Shown: piece after piece, positions 1 through 8,708 of the stretch | How the letters are laid out: every line of letters begins with the position of its first letter | Numbering within the stretch: position 1 is the first letter of the stretch | Assembly: GCF_022410535.1 (NCBI RefSeq) | Contig: NZ_JAKNBL010000003.1 | Span: 122,226 to 186,225, forward strand | From: Pelotomaculum terephthalicicum JT | GTDB taxonomy: Bacteria; Bacillota; Desulfotomaculia; Desulfotomaculales; Pelotomaculaceae | Direction of reading: 5' to 3' | DNA: 64,000 nucleotides | Translations under genes and position numbers: made by a program | The notes under the pieces: generated by a model | What the model saw: only the letters and a program-made list of their open reading frames with translations | Databases searched by the model: none | What the model was told of the DNA's origin: nothing

Positions 1-1481
1 GGGCCAAAACACCGCCTTTTTATATTGAAAACGGCGTTGATGTAGATGAAAACGTACGGCTGCGCTACCGTTATCTCGACCTGCGCCGGCCGGAAATGCA
101 AGAGGCGCTGATCCTGCGCCACCGCGTTGCCAAATCGGTCCGTGACTTCCTTGATGAAAATGGTTTTTTGGAAATAGAAACCCCGATGCTGTCCAGGAGC
201 ACTCCGGAAGGGGCCAGGGATTATCTGGTGCCGAGCCGGGTCAACCCCGGCAAGTTCTATGCCCTGCCGCAGTCGCCGCAGCTTTATAAACAAATTCTGA
301 TGGTGTCCGGTCTGGACAAATATTTCCAAATCGTCCGCTGTTTCCGGGACGAAGACCTCCGGGCGGACCGGCAACCCGAATTCACCCAAATCGATATAGA
401 AATGTCTTTTGTGGATGTAGATGATATTCTGAGCCTGATGGAAGAAATGGTAGCGCGGATGTGCCGTGAAACAATCGGCCTGGACGTACCCCGCCCGTTC
501 CCCAGGCTTTCCTACCAGGAAGCGATGGATCGCTTCGGCTCAGACAAACCGGACACCCGCTTTGGGCTTGAATTAAAAGATATCTCCGATATCGCGGCAG
601 GGTGCGGTTTCAAGGTTTTTTCATCAGTCGTGGACGGCGGCGGACAGGTCAAGGGGATAAACGCCTCCGGTTGCGGCTCTTTCAGCCGGAAGGAAATTGA
701 CGACCTGATCGCTTTCGCGGCAATTTACAAGGCCAAGGGTTTAGCTTACTTTATCGTTACTGAGGACGGGGTCAAGTCAACCCTTGCCAAGTTTTTCAAC
801 GAGCAGGAACTTGGCGCCATCATCAGCCGGCTGGCGGGCAAACCAGGGGATCTCTTGCTTTTTGTGGCGGACAAGCCGCAGGTGGTGGCCGACTCACTGG
901 GTGCTCTGCGGCTGCACTTGGGCGAGCGTCTCGGCCTGATCCCCGAAAACACCTATAACTTCCTGTGGGTGGTTGACTTTCCCCTGCTGGACTATGACCA
1001 GGCGGAAGGACGTTATGTGGCGATGCACCACCCCTTCACATCACCAAGGGAAGCCGACATTCCCTTGCTGGAATCCGAACCCGGAAAGGCCCGTGCCAAG
1101 GCATACGACATCGTTCTAAACGGCGTGGAGGTGGGCGGCGGCAGTATCCGGATTCACCGCAGGGATATCCAGGAAAAAATGTTCGCGGCCATCGGCATCG
1201 GTGCAAGTGAAGCGATGGAAAAATTCGGGTTCATGCTGGAAGCCTTTGAATTCGGCACTCCGCCGCACGGCGGCATTGCTTTTGGATTGGACCGGTTAAT
1301 CATGCTGCTGGCTAAGAAAAATACTATCCGGGACGTCATCGCTTTTCCCAAAACACAAAGCGCTACTGATCTAATGAACTTGGCGCCGGGTAACGTCTCA
1401 CCCGCACAGTTGAAAGAATTAAACATTAAACTGAACATAAAAAGCAACCCCCCAGGAGCTAAAACTAATAGGGCAACTTAA
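1..1481 (+). CDS. aspS: Aspartyl-tRNA synthetase, 5'-truncated by the window edge
   Basis: This class IIc synthetase charges tRNA-Asp (or tRNA-Asp/Asn) in the cytoplasm. The reading frame is open from base 3, where it already encodes the segment after the anticodon-binding OB-fold (motif around [11 protein letters not shown]), so the N-terminal domain and start lie outside the window. Visible are class II motif 2 ([16 protein letters not shown]), the bacterial GAD insertion domain in the middle of the visible part, and motif 3 (GIAFGLDRL) near the C-terminus. The GAD domain marks the bacterial type. In Bacillus aspS also lies close to the 6S RNA and rarA, which fits the next genes here. Identification is secure; whether it is discriminating or not cannot be judged without the N-terminus. 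Confidence 0.97.
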   Translation, partial: AKTPPFYIENGVDVDENVRLRYRYLDLRRPEMQEALILRHRVAKSVRDFLDENGFLEIETPMLSRSTPEGARDYLVPSRVNPGKFYALPQSPQLYKQILMVSGLDKYFQIVRCFRDEDLRADRQPEFTQIDIEMSFVDVDDILSLMEEMVARMCRETIGLDVPRPFPRLSYQEAMDRFGSDKPDTRFGLELKDISDIAAGCGFKVFSSVVDGGGQVKGINASGCGSFSRKEIDDLIAFAAIYKAKGLAYFIVTEDGVKSTLAKFFNEQELGAIISRLAGKPGDLLLFVADKPQVVADSLGALRLHLGERLGLIPENTYNFLWVVDFPLLDYDQAEGRYVAMHHPFTSPREADIPLLESEPGKARAKAYDIVLNGVEVGGGSIRIHRRDIQEKMFAAIGIGASEAMEKFGFMLEAFEFGTPPHGGIAFGLDRLIMLLAKKNTIRDVIAFPKTQSATDLMNLAPGNVSPAQLKELNIKLNIKSNPPGAKTNRAT

Positions 1482-1525
1482 GCCGGTACGGCATACTCCG
1501 GAAAAAAGAGGTTCACAAGTGGCCC

Positions 1526-1554
1526 TTGTAAATGGATAGCCGATGTGCTAACAT
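1526..1554 (+). promoter_or_regulatory. Putative sigma-A promoter of the 6S RNA
   Basis: A TTGTAA -35 box (1526-1531), a 17-bp spacer and a TAACAT -10 box (1549-1554) sit just before the structured RNA. The expected start is near 1561. Confidence 0.45.
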
Positions 1555-1560
1555 AAATGT

Positions 1561-1750
1561 GTAAAAAAAATACCCTGCTATGTGCGTGACCCACCTTGAA
1601 GTTTTGAGCCAACACCATAAAAAAGGGAGCCCGGACTCTGGATGTGGCTTGCATGCCTCCCAGTTGAGGAAGCGAAAATCATTCAGGAGGGCACCCACCT
1701 GTGAGAACAGGTTCGAACTTTGGGTGTTCACGGCATGAGTGGGGTTTTTA
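1561..1750 (+). ncRNA. ssrS: 6S RNA (RNA polymerase-binding regulator)
   Basis: 6S RNA mimics an open promoter and sequesters the housekeeping RNA polymerase holoenzyme. The segment folds into one long irregular hairpin. The 5' strand (TATGTGCGTGACCCACC, from about 1580) pairs with the 3' strand (GGGTGTTCACGGCATG, about 1722-1737), and a G-rich 3' end runs into a T-run at 1745-1749. The internal block GGCACCCACCTGTGAGAACA is typical of 6S 3' arms as I remember them. Position supports the call: in Bacillus a 6S gene also lies between aspS and the rarA (yrvN) region. Ends are approximate. No protein gene in this stretch has a plausible ribosome-binding site. Confidence 0.7.
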
Positions 1751-1869
1751 TTAACTTGCACGGTTTTCGGTTTGACTGAAAACCCTTTGATTTACCGGAA
1801 AGACGCTGAATTTTTGATAATATGTTTATCTGTTGTCAAATTAAATCGCAGAATGATTAATGTTAGTAA

Positions 1870-1899
1870 TTGACAAGACGTTTTGCATGAAATTATAAT
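1870..1899 (+). promoter_or_regulatory. Strong sigma-A promoter of trxA
   Basis: Perfect TTGACA (1870-1875) and TATAAT (1894-1899) boxes with an 18-bp spacer lie 135 bp before the trxA start. The rest of the 1751-2034 gap is AT-rich; a small hairpin at about 1761-1783 is the only other structure seen. Confidence 0.75.
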
Positions 1900-2034
1900 T
1901 AAGGTTGATAGAAGTTATAAGTAATAGATATCGCCACAAGCTATTATTCTACCATTCTAAGTGCTCATTTACCGGCTACCCTGTTACCTAGAGAAAAAGA
2001 AAATTTGAATTTTATCATGGAAGGGGAGAGTCAA

Positions 2035-2364
2035 TTGGCCAGCGAAATAATCCTTGCTTTGGGAGATAATAATTTTAATCAGGTAATCAATGAGACCAAT
2101 ATGCCTTTTCTAGTAGATTTTTGGGCAGCTTGGTGCGGACCATGTAAAATGATTGCCCCGATAGTAGAAGAAGTTGCGACGGAATTTAAAGACAAAGTCA
2201 AGGTAGGCAAGCTCAATGTAGACGAAAACCAGGGCGTCCCGGGCAGTTTAAAAGTCAGCAGCATTCCGACTTTGATTATTTTTAAGGAAGGCAAGGAAGT
2301 TGAGCGCTCCGTAGGCTACAAGAGTAAAGATGAAATTCTTCGCTGGTTGACTAAACATCTATAG
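2035..2364 (+). CDS. trxA: Thioredoxin
   Basis: Cytoplasmic thiol-disulfide oxidoreductase of 109 residues, the normal family length. The redox motif WCGPC has its cysteines at residues 34 and 37, and the cis-proline loop SIPTLIIF lies near residue 75. I chose the TTG at 2035 because a good Shine-Dalgarno (AAGGGGAG) ends 6 bases before it; an upstream TTG at 2005 and ATG at 2017 give an N-terminal extension that thioredoxins lack. It is monocistronic: it has its own promoter, and a hairpin terminator follows at 2410. The partner reductase is not in the window. Confidence 0.93.
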   Translation: MASEIILALGDNNFNQVINETNMPFLVDFWAAWCGPCKMIAPIVEEVATEFKDKVKVGKLNVDENQGVPGSLKVSSIPTLIIFKEGKEVERSVGYKSKDEILRWLTKHL

Positions 2365-2409
2365 AGTAAATTATTACTTCAAAATATTGGCATACTAATC
2401 AAAAGATCT

Positions 2410-2442
2410 ATGGGCGGACCAGGAGTTCGCCCATATGTTTTT
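2410..2442 (+). terminator. Rho-independent terminator of trxA
   Basis: The stem ATGGGCG / CGCCCAT (2410-2416 with 2428-2434) is followed by ATGTTTTT. It lies between trxA and rarA, only 13 bases before the rarA start, so it overlaps the rarA leader. Confidence 0.65.
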
Positions 2443-2454
2443 AGGAGAAGCCTG

Positions 2455-3768
2455 ATGGATCTTTTCAAACAAGCCATGGAAAAAAACATGAAAATGACCG
2501 CCCCTCTGGCCACCCGGATGAGGCCCGCATCTCTGGCGGAATTTGAAGAGCAAAACGCTGTCGTGGGAGCCGGCACCTTGTTGAGGCGCTCAATTGAGAC
2601 GGACAGGCTGATGTCGGCGATATTTTACGGCCCGCCCGGCACGGGTAAAACCACCCTGGCCTTGCTTATCGCCGGAATCACCAAAGCGCGGTTTGTCATT
2701 ATCAACGCGGTGATGGCCGGCGTAGCCGACATCAGGCGGGTAGTCAACGAAGCCCAGGAAAGACGTTCCTTATATGACGAAAAAACCGTCTTATTCATTG
2801 ATGAGATTCACCGCTTCAACAAGGCTCAGCAAGACGCCCTCCTCCCTTTTGTGGAAAGCGGCTTGCTCACTTTAATCGGGTCGACAGCCGAAAATCCCAT
2901 GTTTTCCGTTAATCGTCCGCTCCTGTCCCGCTCTCAGCTTTACCGTTTCGAACCTCTCACCGGGAAAGCGTTAAAACGCCTCCTGGCAAGAGCCTTAAAA
3001 GATCAAGAAAGGGGACTGGGCGGGTACCGGACGGACGTTTGCCGGGAGGCACTCGCTCACCTGGCCGAAGTGGCCAACGGTGACGCCAGGGCTGCCTTGA
3101 ACGCCCTTGAGTTGGCTGTCTTGACCACTCCACCGGGGGCGGACGGGGTCCGGCGCATTACTCTGGCCGTGGCGGAAGAAGCCATTCAGAAAAAAGTATT
3201 AAAATATAACCGGACTGATGAGCATTACGATGTTATATCAGCATTTATCAAGAGCATGAGAGGTTCCGATCCGCAGGCCACGCTCTACTGGCTGGCGAGG
3301 ATGCTGTACGCGGGGGAAGACCCCGAGTTCATCAGCCGCCGGATTATGATCCACGCCGCTGAAGACGTAGGTCTGGCGGATCCCCAGGCTCTGGTGGTGG
3401 CAACCTCCGCTGCTCTCGCCGTAGAGCGGATCGGCATGCCGGAAGCAAGAATCGTCCTGGCCGAGGCTGCTCTTTATCTTGCCACCGCCCCTAAGAGTAA
3501 TTCTGTCATCGCGGGAATCAGCAAGGCGCTTTCAGAGGTGGAGACCGAAAGGGCTGAACCTGTCCCGCCTCATCTAAGGGGAACCGGCTATAAAGGCGCG
3601 TCTGAGCTGGGCCATGGCAGGGGCTACAAGTACCCGCACGATTACCCGGGCAATTACGTCAAGCAGCAATACCTGCCGGGTAATATTAAAGGCAAAGAGT
3701 TCTATAAACCTTCCGTCAACGGTTTGGAAGCGGAAATAAAAAAACGGCTGGATAAGCTTAATCGGTAA
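2455..3768 (+). CDS. rarA: Replication-associated recombination protein A (MgsA/WRNIP1-type AAA+ ATPase)
   Basis: RarA is a tetrameric AAA+ ATPase, related to clamp loaders, that acts at stalled replication forks. The predicted protein has 437 residues. Walker A is GPPGTGKT (residues 59-66), Walker B is FIDEIHR near residue 120, and sensor 1 is GSTAEN. The C-terminal half has the family signatures [20 protein letters not shown] and, near the end, the [14 protein letters not shown] block typical of MgsA. The ATG at 2455 is chosen because TAGGAGAAG precedes it. Upstream codons would translate the trxA terminator. Gene order aspS - 6S - rarA is as in other Firmicutes. Confidence 0.95.
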   Translation: MDLFKQAMEKNMKMTAPLATRMRPASLAEFEEQNAVVGAGTLLRRSIETDRLMSAIFYGPPGTGKTTLALLIAGITKARFVIINAVMAGVADIRRVVNEAQERRSLYDEKTVLFIDEIHRFNKAQQDALLPFVESGLLTLIGSTAENPMFSVNRPLLSRSQLYRFEPLTGKALKRLLARALKDQERGLGGYRTDVCREALAHLAEVANGDARAALNALELAVLTTPPGADGVRRITLAVAEEAIQKKVLKYNRTDEHYDVISAFIKSMRGSDPQATLYWLARMLYAGEDPEFISRRIMIHAAEDVGLADPQALVVATSAALAVERIGMPEARIVLAEAALYLATAPKSNSVIAGISKALSEVETERAEPVPPHLRGTGYKGASELGHGRGYKYPHDYPGNYVKQQYLPGNIKGKEFYKPSVNGLEAEIKKRLDKLNR

Positions 3769-3834
3769 CTTTTTGCAGCATTTTCTGTTTTTTCTTGACT
3801 TATGGCACTTGAATGCATATGCTAAAGGAACAGT

Positions 3835-3928
3835 ACTCAGGAGTCAGAATCGAAACCTAAAAAGGTTTATTATTTAAAAAGCATTTTGAATTTTAAATCC
3901 TGAATCCTAACTCCTGAATTCTGACTAC
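3835..3928. repeat. Short inverted/tandem intergenic repeat
   Basis: The sequence CAGGAGTCAGAAT (3838-3850) reappears on the opposite strand at about 3911-3927. On that strand it is followed by two further 14-bp relatives (CAGGAGTTAGGATT, CAGGATTTAAAATT). An AT-rich spacer separates the arms. It fills most of the gap between rarA and the next gene and looks like a small dispersed repeat, not a regulatory site. Confidence 0.45.
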
Positions 3929-4795
3929 TTGAAAAAAAGTTGGTGCTCTTTTTTGGAAGTCTATGCTCTAGTCGGCCCCAGCGGCACGGGCAAAAGCCAC
4001 CGGGCCGCCATTGTAGCCAATAAACTTGGAGCGCAGGCCATCATCGACGACGGCCTGCTGATTCAAGGCAACCGGATTATCGCCGGTTCATCGGCCAAAC
4101 GCCAGCCTACCAGAATAGGCGCGATAAAAGCGGCTCTATTTATGGATAACCGGCAGGCGCAAGAAATAAAATCAACGCTTTCCCGGGTCGCCCCGGAAAA
4201 AGTGTTGATTTTAGGCACATCTGTCGGTATGGTTCAGCGCATCGCCGGCCGGCTTGAACTGCCGCAGCCGTCAAATATAACGAAAATCGAAGAAATCGCC
4301 AGTGAAAAGGAAATTAGAAAAGCCAAGTTCCACCGGACAAGGTTCAGCAGGCATGTTATCCCCGCCCCTATTCTGGAAGTGAAAAAAAGCTTCCCGGGCA
4401 TCCTGGTGGACCCGCTCCGTGTTTTTCTAAGGAAAAAAGGAACACCCGGCAAGAAGGATTGGCTTGAGCAATCCGTTATACGGCCAACATTTACATCCAA
4501 CGGAAAGCTAACCATAGCCGACAGCGCCATAAGCGCTATTGTCAGCCATGCCGCCCGGTCTGTCGAGAATGTCGCCGGCACCGGAAGGATTAACGTAAAA
4601 GTTGAGCAGGAAGGCGTTATTACGATAGATATTTCGCCCACGCTCTCTTTCGGCTGCGCTTTGCACGAGGTCGCCGGCAGGCTGCAGCGTCAAATTAAAA
4701 CAGCGGTGGAGAATATGACCGGTCTTCAGGTTAAAGAAGTAAACATCAAAATTAAAGGTTTAAGCTTCCCGAAAAAAACAGAGGCGACCAGTTAA
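3929..4795 (+). CDS. P-loop NTPase fused to a C-terminal Asp23/Gls24-type domain
   Basis: A protein of 288 residues or slightly fewer, of a kind common in Clostridia but without an assigned role. An N-terminal nucleotide-binding loop GPSGTGKS (about residues 17-24) is followed by IIDDGLLI, resembling the HPr-kinase/adenylate-kinase type of P-loop fold. The last 100 residues (from about 190, SAISAIVSHAARSVENV) look like an Asp23/Gls24 (DUF322) domain, which in other proteins associates with the cell envelope. The start is uncertain: TTG at 3929 or TTG at 3953; neither has a convincing Shine-Dalgarno, and the dispersed repeat abuts the gene, so it may have replaced the original leader. A huge palindrome follows the stop. 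Confidence 0.7.
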   Translation: MKKSWCSFLEVYALVGPSGTGKSHRAAIVANKLGAQAIIDDGLLIQGNRIIAGSSAKRQPTRIGAIKAALFMDNRQAQEIKSTLSRVAPEKVLILGTSVGMVQRIAGRLELPQPSNITKIEEIASEKEIRKAKFHRTRFSRHVIPAPILEVKKSFPGILVDPLRVFLRKKGTPGKKDWLEQSVIRPTFTSNGKLTIADSAISAIVSHAARSVENVAGTGRINVKVEQEGVITIDISPTLSFGCALHEVAGRLQRQIKTAVENMTGLQVKEVNIKIKGLSFPKKTEATS

Positions 4796-4808
4796 GGCCG
4801 CCTCCCGC

Positions 4809-4864
4809 GGGGTCAGGCTTTACTTTGTGAGATTCTAGAATCTCACAAAGTAAAGCCTGACCCC
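4809..4864. repeat. Perfect 56-bp palindrome (REP-like) acting as bidirectional terminator
   Basis: Two 28-base arms are exact reverse complements with no loop (centre CTAG at 4835-4838; arms begin GGGGTCAGGC). A T-run follows at 4866-4872. It sits between two convergent genes, so it probably terminates both. The GGGGTCAGGC tip is typical of REP elements mobilised by RAYT (Y1-type) transposases, as I recall them. Confidence 0.75.
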
Positions 4865-4875
4865 CTTTTTTTCCC

Positions 4876-5577
4876 TTACGTGGTGACTGAGGCAAACACG
4901 TGATTGCCGATCCTGATTATCACCGGTAGGGTTCGTATCCATTGGTCCCTGCTGATGTCCGGGTTGTAAAAGAACAACGCTCCACCAGTCGGATCTGTTC
5001 CCTGCAGCGCCTGCACGGCAGCCTGCATCGCCTTTTCATTAGGCTCAAGGTTGATGGAACCGTCTCCTACCGGCGAGAACTGATATACCCGGCTGCTCTT
5101 CTGATATATTACTTCCCGGATTGTTTTCGGAAAATGCGGGCTGGCCAGCCTGTTCAAAATCACAGCGCCGACGGCAACCTGCCCTTCGAAACTTTCTCCT
5201 CTCGCCTCGGCGTGAATCAGCCTGGCCAGAAGCATTAAATCCTCCCTGGAAACATCACCACGGGATAATGATTCTTCACTCTTTGATTTTTCAGGCATAA
5301 TCAACACTTGCCCGGGTATGATTAAACTACCGGTCAAATTGTTGACCTTCATCAGTTCACGGACCGACACCTGACGGCGGCACGCGATATCAGATAAGGT
5401 ATCACCCTCCTGCACAATGCAATTTAACGTGGAATCGGACTGGTCCGTAATTTGAGCACCTGTGTTCTGAAAACACTCGCCGCGCGGCAAGGCGATGGTC
5501 AATACCGCCAATGACGCTAACGCTAACAACGTTGCCTTAAAAAAGTTTACGGCAAGTCTTGGAACATATTTACTCAT
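4876..5577 (-). CDS. LysM-containing spore-cortex-lytic / cell wall hydrolase (SleB/CwlJ family)
   Basis: Exported peptidoglycan hydrolase of 233 residues. It has an N-terminal hydrophobic signal segment (FFKATLLALASLAVLTIALP), one LysM domain (about residues 52-96, EGDTLSDIA to IPGQVLIMP) that binds glycan chains, and a C-terminal hydrolase_2 domain starting at LLARLIHAEARGE. The glutamate of that motif is the expected catalytic residue. The ATG at 5577 is chosen because AAAGGAGG lies 5 bases before it; longer frames upstream have no such site and would bury the signal peptide. SleB-type enzymes open the spore cortex during germination, so this supports a spore former. Single gene, convergent with the P-loop/Asp23 gene. 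Confidence 0.88.
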   Translation of the reverse strand: MSKYVPRLAVNFFKATLLALASLAVLTIALPRGECFQNTGAQITDQSDSTLNCIVQEGDTLSDIACRRQVSVRELMKVNNLTGSLIIPGQVLIMPEKSKSEESLSRGDVSREDLMLLARLIHAEARGESFEGQVAVGAVILNRLASPHFPKTIREVIYQKSSRVYQFSPVGDGSINLEPNEKAMQAAVQALQGTDPTGGALFFYNPDISRDQWIRTLPVIIRIGNHVFASVTT

Positions 5578-5772
5578 TTTCTCCTCCTTTCCCGAATCCA
5601 AAAAATATTCTGCACATCTATCAAGTTTGTATGCATTTTTCTTTATCAGGTTAAATTTATTTACTCTTCCTGAAATTATTACCATTTCCCCTTAAAAAAA
5701 TACTTCTCTCAAAAATGGCGCCCATTTCCTCCAGGGTCTTTGGCGACGCTTAAATTTCATCTGCCGCTGTTA

Positions 5773-5788
5773 TGTGACAACGGTCACA
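5773..5788. promoter_or_regulatory. CRP/FNR-type operator half-site pair
   Basis: TGTGA-N6-TCACA, with the inner C and G also paired, forms a 16-bp palindrome (TGTGACaacgGTCACA) matching the classical CRP/FNR-family consensus. It lies 61 bp before the DUF2225 gene and about 195 bp before the divergent sleB-like gene. The rest of the 5578-5848 gap shows no further structure. Confidence 0.5.
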
Positions 5789-5848
5789 GAAAACATGACA
5801 AATAAAAAGTAAAATTTAGTCATATTAATTCAGTTGGCAGGTGATAAT

Positions 5849-6721
5849 ATGAACACGGCTGCAGAACGGTGCCCGGAGGGGAAAAATACGTTCGCCTTTA
5901 AAAGCAAAGGCAAGCACAGTGTGCTCGCCGAAACATTAGAGCAATATTTGGAAAATATTAGTGAAGATACATTCGAGGACAGCGCGAAAAAAGCTGAAAT
6001 AAATATTAAAGAAAAGGATATGCTGTATTATGTAAAAACTGTCTGCCCACTTTGCGGCAAGAGATTCGAATCACCAAAGGTCAGGTCCAAGTACCTGCGC
6101 ATGACCCACATGGATAATGATTACTGCAAATACTATGATTCCGTCAACCCGCTTAATTACGAAGTAATGGTTTGTTCCCATTGCGGTTTTGCTTACACCG
6201 AAGAGATCCAAAAGATGCGCTTGAGCGATGAGCAGCGTAAAACGATAAAATCGCGTTTGGAAAAACTTTTGCCTGATCGCCCGCCGAGAGACTACAGCGG
6301 CGTCCGCAATCTGGATCAAGCAGTGGAAACTTTCCTGCTGGCCTTATTGGCGCTTCAAGGAAAGCCGGCTCAAGGCTCAACAAAAGGAATGTTGTATTTA
6401 AAGATAGCCTGGCTGTACCGTTATAAGAACAACCCGGCGAAAGAATCGGATTATATTGAAAAGGCGCTCTCATCCCTTGTGTCCGCTTATAACAATGAAA
6501 TTTTCCAAGAAATACAGAAAGAACTAAATATCACATACTTAATTGCCGTTTTATATTTCAGAACCGGCAGGTATTATGAATCAGCCAGGTGGCTGGAACG
6601 GATTTTATTGAACCGGCACAGGCCTGTTCATCCCATAGTGTCAAAACAGGCCGGGGAACTATGGGACGAGGTGCGGCAAATGCTGCGCGAGAACAATCAA
6701 CAGTTAAAAAACCGATGTTAA
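5849..6721 (+). CDS. DUF2225 family protein with zinc-ribbon cysteines
   Basis: Cytoplasmic protein of 290 residues and unknown function. Two CxxC pairs (CPLCGKRF near residue 64 and CSHCGFAY near residue 107) probably bind zinc. The C-terminal half is helical, with TPR-like stretches (LYLKIAWLYRYK, YFRTGRYYESARWLERI). These features match the DUF2225 family common in Clostridia. The ATG at 5849 is preceded by GCAGGTGA at good spacing; a TTG five codons earlier is less likely. A CRP/FNR-like palindrome lies in its promoter region. It ends in a shared terminator with the convergent dnaI-like gene. Confidence 0.8.
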   Translation: MNTAAERCPEGKNTFAFKSKGKHSVLAETLEQYLENISEDTFEDSAKKAEINIKEKDMLYYVKTVCPLCGKRFESPKVRSKYLRMTHMDNDYCKYYDSVNPLNYEVMVCSHCGFAYTEEIQKMRLSDEQRKTIKSRLEKLLPDRPPRDYSGVRNLDQAVETFLLALLALQGKPAQGSTKGMLYLKIAWLYRYKNNPAKESDYIEKALSSLVSAYNNEIFQEIQKELNITYLIAVLYFRTGRYYESARWLERILLNRHRPVHPIVSKQAGELWDEVRQMLRENNQQLKNRC

Positions 6722-6728
6722 ATAAAAA

Positions 6729-6752
6729 CCCGTCCTCATGAGCAAGGGCGGG
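6729..6752. terminator. Bidirectional terminator between convergent genes
   Basis: CCCGTCC (6729-6735) pairs with GGGCGGG (6746-6752), one G-T pair, with A-runs before and a T-run after, so it can work in both directions. Confidence 0.6.
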
Positions 6753-6756
6753 ATTT

Positions 6757-7491
6757 TCAATCTCTTTCTTTGCGCTGAACAGCGCGGATATCTATATCCA
6801 CCAGCAGGCGGTAAGGCTTGCACATCTCCAGCAGCCGTGAAGTAGTCCTTTCCCCCAGGTATTCTTCCAGATCCTCCGGTGTGATATTGGTTGTTACAAT
6901 AATCGGCAGGCAGTGGTTCAAGCGGTAATTGATGATGGAATAAATTTTGTTCCTTGACCACTCCGTATAGTTGTGCGCGCCCAGATCATCCAGAATAAGC
7001 AAGGGCACTTGCCTGGCGGTTTCCACCAGATCAAACTCAGTGTAATCGCCGGCATTGCGCGCAATATCATATGTCGACCTGATCTGATCCAACAGGTCGG
7101 GCACAACCACAAAAAGGGCCGTTTTGCCCCTTTTCAATAAAGCGTTGGCAATGCTGCAGGCGAGAAAAGTTTTGCCGCTCCCCACCTGGCCGGTAAACAT
7201 CAGTCCATCCGTGCGGGGTTCCTGCAAGAATTTCGCAATAAACTTTTTGGCGGCCTGATATGCCAGCTGCGCGAGCTCATAATAAGAAATCCCCTTGCTT
7301 TCATCCACACAGTCTCTGGCGTAATACTTGAAGTTAAAATTGGCTAATGAACAATTTAAAAGCTTTTGGGGCAAACAGGAATTTCTAAAAAGCCTCGCGA
7401 TAGCTTTTTGCCTGCCGCAGCTGCAGGGCACCGCCACATCTCCCTGCAGGATAATTCCGCGGTCCCCGCACAGATCGCAAGCCTTTCCCAA
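6757..7491 (-). CDS. DnaC/DnaI-type helicase loader ATPase
   Basis: AAA+ ATPase of 244 residues that loads the replicative helicase at the origin or during primosome restart. An N-terminal zinc-finger-like cluster (CDLCGDRG...CSCGRQ) precedes Walker A GQVGSGKT (about residues 101-108), Walker B LLILDDLGAHN and a sensor region TTNITPEDL. This layout is that of Bacillus DnaI / Clostridial DnaC-like loaders rather than IstB, because no insertion sequence is next to it. Start is TTG at 7491 with GAGGT upstream. It follows the DnaD-domain gene by 48 bases, so the two form a primosome operon. Confidence 0.85.
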   Translation of the reverse strand: MGKACDLCGDRGIILQGDVAVPCSCGRQKAIARLFRNSCLPQKLLNCSLANFNFKYYARDCVDESKGISYYELAQLAYQAAKKFIAKFLQEPRTDGLMFTGQVGSGKTFLACSIANALLKRGKTALFVVVPDLLDQIRSTYDIARNAGDYTEFDLVETARQVPLLILDDLGAHNYTEWSRNKIYSIINYRLNHCLPIIVTTNITPEDLEEYLGERTTSRLLEMCKPYRLLVDIDIRAVQRKERD

Positions 7492-7539
7492 TATTTCCTA
7501 CCTCATCTTCCTTAAATAATACCTATATGTACAGCGTTT

Positions 7540-8376
7540 TTATATGTACAGCGTTTTAATGAAAGCTTTTTTCCGGGAGTTGTTTCTGTCGGCTTTATTC
7601 AGGCCGCCTTTTCCAGTTTCGCCCCCCTGGCCGGTACGGCTTGAACGGCGGCTCTGAAATTCCCGGTCATAATCCGCGACTTCTTCCAGGGTCCTCAGGT
7701 TGTTCTTTTTCCAGCCCATCAAGATAGTGTTAATGTATTTGAAGTTATGCTTGCCTCTTAAGACAGCTTGCTTCAAAGCTTCAACAACCAGCCTGGGATC
7801 TCTTTCCTCCGCCCACTGTTCAATTTGTTCAATTTCCAACGGAGACAGAGCCCGGCCGAATTCATTTTCAAATATCGGAATCAGGGCGGCCGCGCTGTCA
7901 TCAAACTTTTTGTCGTCAAAATCGCGGCCGTCGACCGTAATTCTCAATAGCCTTTCAGACTCTTCGATATCCTTTGCCCGGATTCCCGCCCATATATCCG
8001 AAATCTTTAGAAAAAGAGGTTCAAAATCATATCCTTCAAAAATTACTTTCCGTTCGCTGTCAAAATATTCGCTGACAGCGATAATCTCTTTTTCCATTAA
8101 GCCAGCCAGTTCCTTTTCGATCCGGGCAGGATCGGCTTCCATGCAGTCCGCCAGCTTCTCCGGACTCGGATAAAGCTCTTTTTCCTCAACATAAAGCCTG
8201 ATCATTTGAATCAACATGATCATCTGAAAGTCGGAAATACCGATTTTATTATAGATTTTCAATAATATATTGGGGATGGCCGTTGAACCCTCAAGCACCA
8301 GTTCTGATCCAAAGGCGGCCGTAATATTAACTTTTTGGTCGCATTTGATAATTTTTTCCTTATGCCATTCAATCAT
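7540..8376 (-). CDS. dnaD: DnaD-domain replication initiation protein
   Basis: Primosomal protein of 278 residues. The N-terminal part resembles a winged-helix (IPNILLKIYNKIGISDFQMIMLIQ). The C-terminal DnaD/DnaB_2 domain runs from about residue 150 and contains the signature YINTILMGWKKNNLRT, in which the YxxxILxxW pattern contacts DNA. The basic tail may add DNA affinity. It is upstream of the DnaI-type loader and probably co-transcribed, as in other Clostridia where DnaD recruits the loader-helicase complex. Start ATG at 8376 with GGGGAGG upstream (spacing slightly long). Confidence 0.85.
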   Translation of the reverse strand: MIEWHKEKIIKCDQKVNITAAFGSELVLEGSTAIPNILLKIYNKIGISDFQMIMLIQMIRLYVEEKELYPSPEKLADCMEADPARIEKELAGLMEKEIIAVSEYFDSERKVIFEGYDFEPLFLKISDIWAGIRAKDIEESERLLRITVDGRDFDDKKFDDSAAALIPIFENEFGRALSPLEIEQIEQWAEERDPRLVVEALKQAVLRGKHNFKYINTILMGWKKNNLRTLEEVADYDREFQSRRSSRTGQGGETGKGGLNKADRNNSRKKAFIKTLYI

Positions 8377-8620
8377 CAGAACGTGAAACCTCCCCTAGTT
8401 TGTCCTTATAGTTTATTTTATGGTAAGGCTGGATATTTGTCCACCCTCGTTCTACCCCGTAAAACGGCCGCTGCTCATTTCATTGCGTTCCGTCACATTC
8501 CCCCTAACTAATAGTAAGCAAAGTTGTCCGCAAGCTTTGGCAGTCTCAACAAGATTATTTGAACGCGAGTAGTTTTCATATACCTTGGGAACTATAAGAA
8601 AAAACAACATGCCAATGATT

Positions 8621-8648
8621 TTGAAACAAGCCTGCAGGAAAATATATT
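8621..8648 (+). promoter_or_regulatory. Putative gap promoter
   Basis: TTGAAA (8621-8626) and TATATT (8643-8648) with a 16-bp spacer lie about 60 bp before gap. The rest of the 8377-8708 gap holds no convincing gene; a possible 80-codon frame on the minus strand lacks a ribosome site and overlaps this promoter. Confidence 0.4.
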
Positions 8649-8708
8649 GCGCAAACTTCCTATATGGCAAGCTTAATGCCCGCATATTATTCAAGGGAGG
8701 GTCCCGAC

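Noticed and set aside
1513..1761. Minus-strand 82-codon frame between aspS and trxA
   Set aside because: It lies across the 6S RNA hairpin and has no coding signs.
8452..8694. Minus-strand 80-codon hydrophobic frame before gap
   Set aside because: It lacks a ribosome site and overlaps the gap promoter and leader. Length and hydrophobicity alone are not enough.
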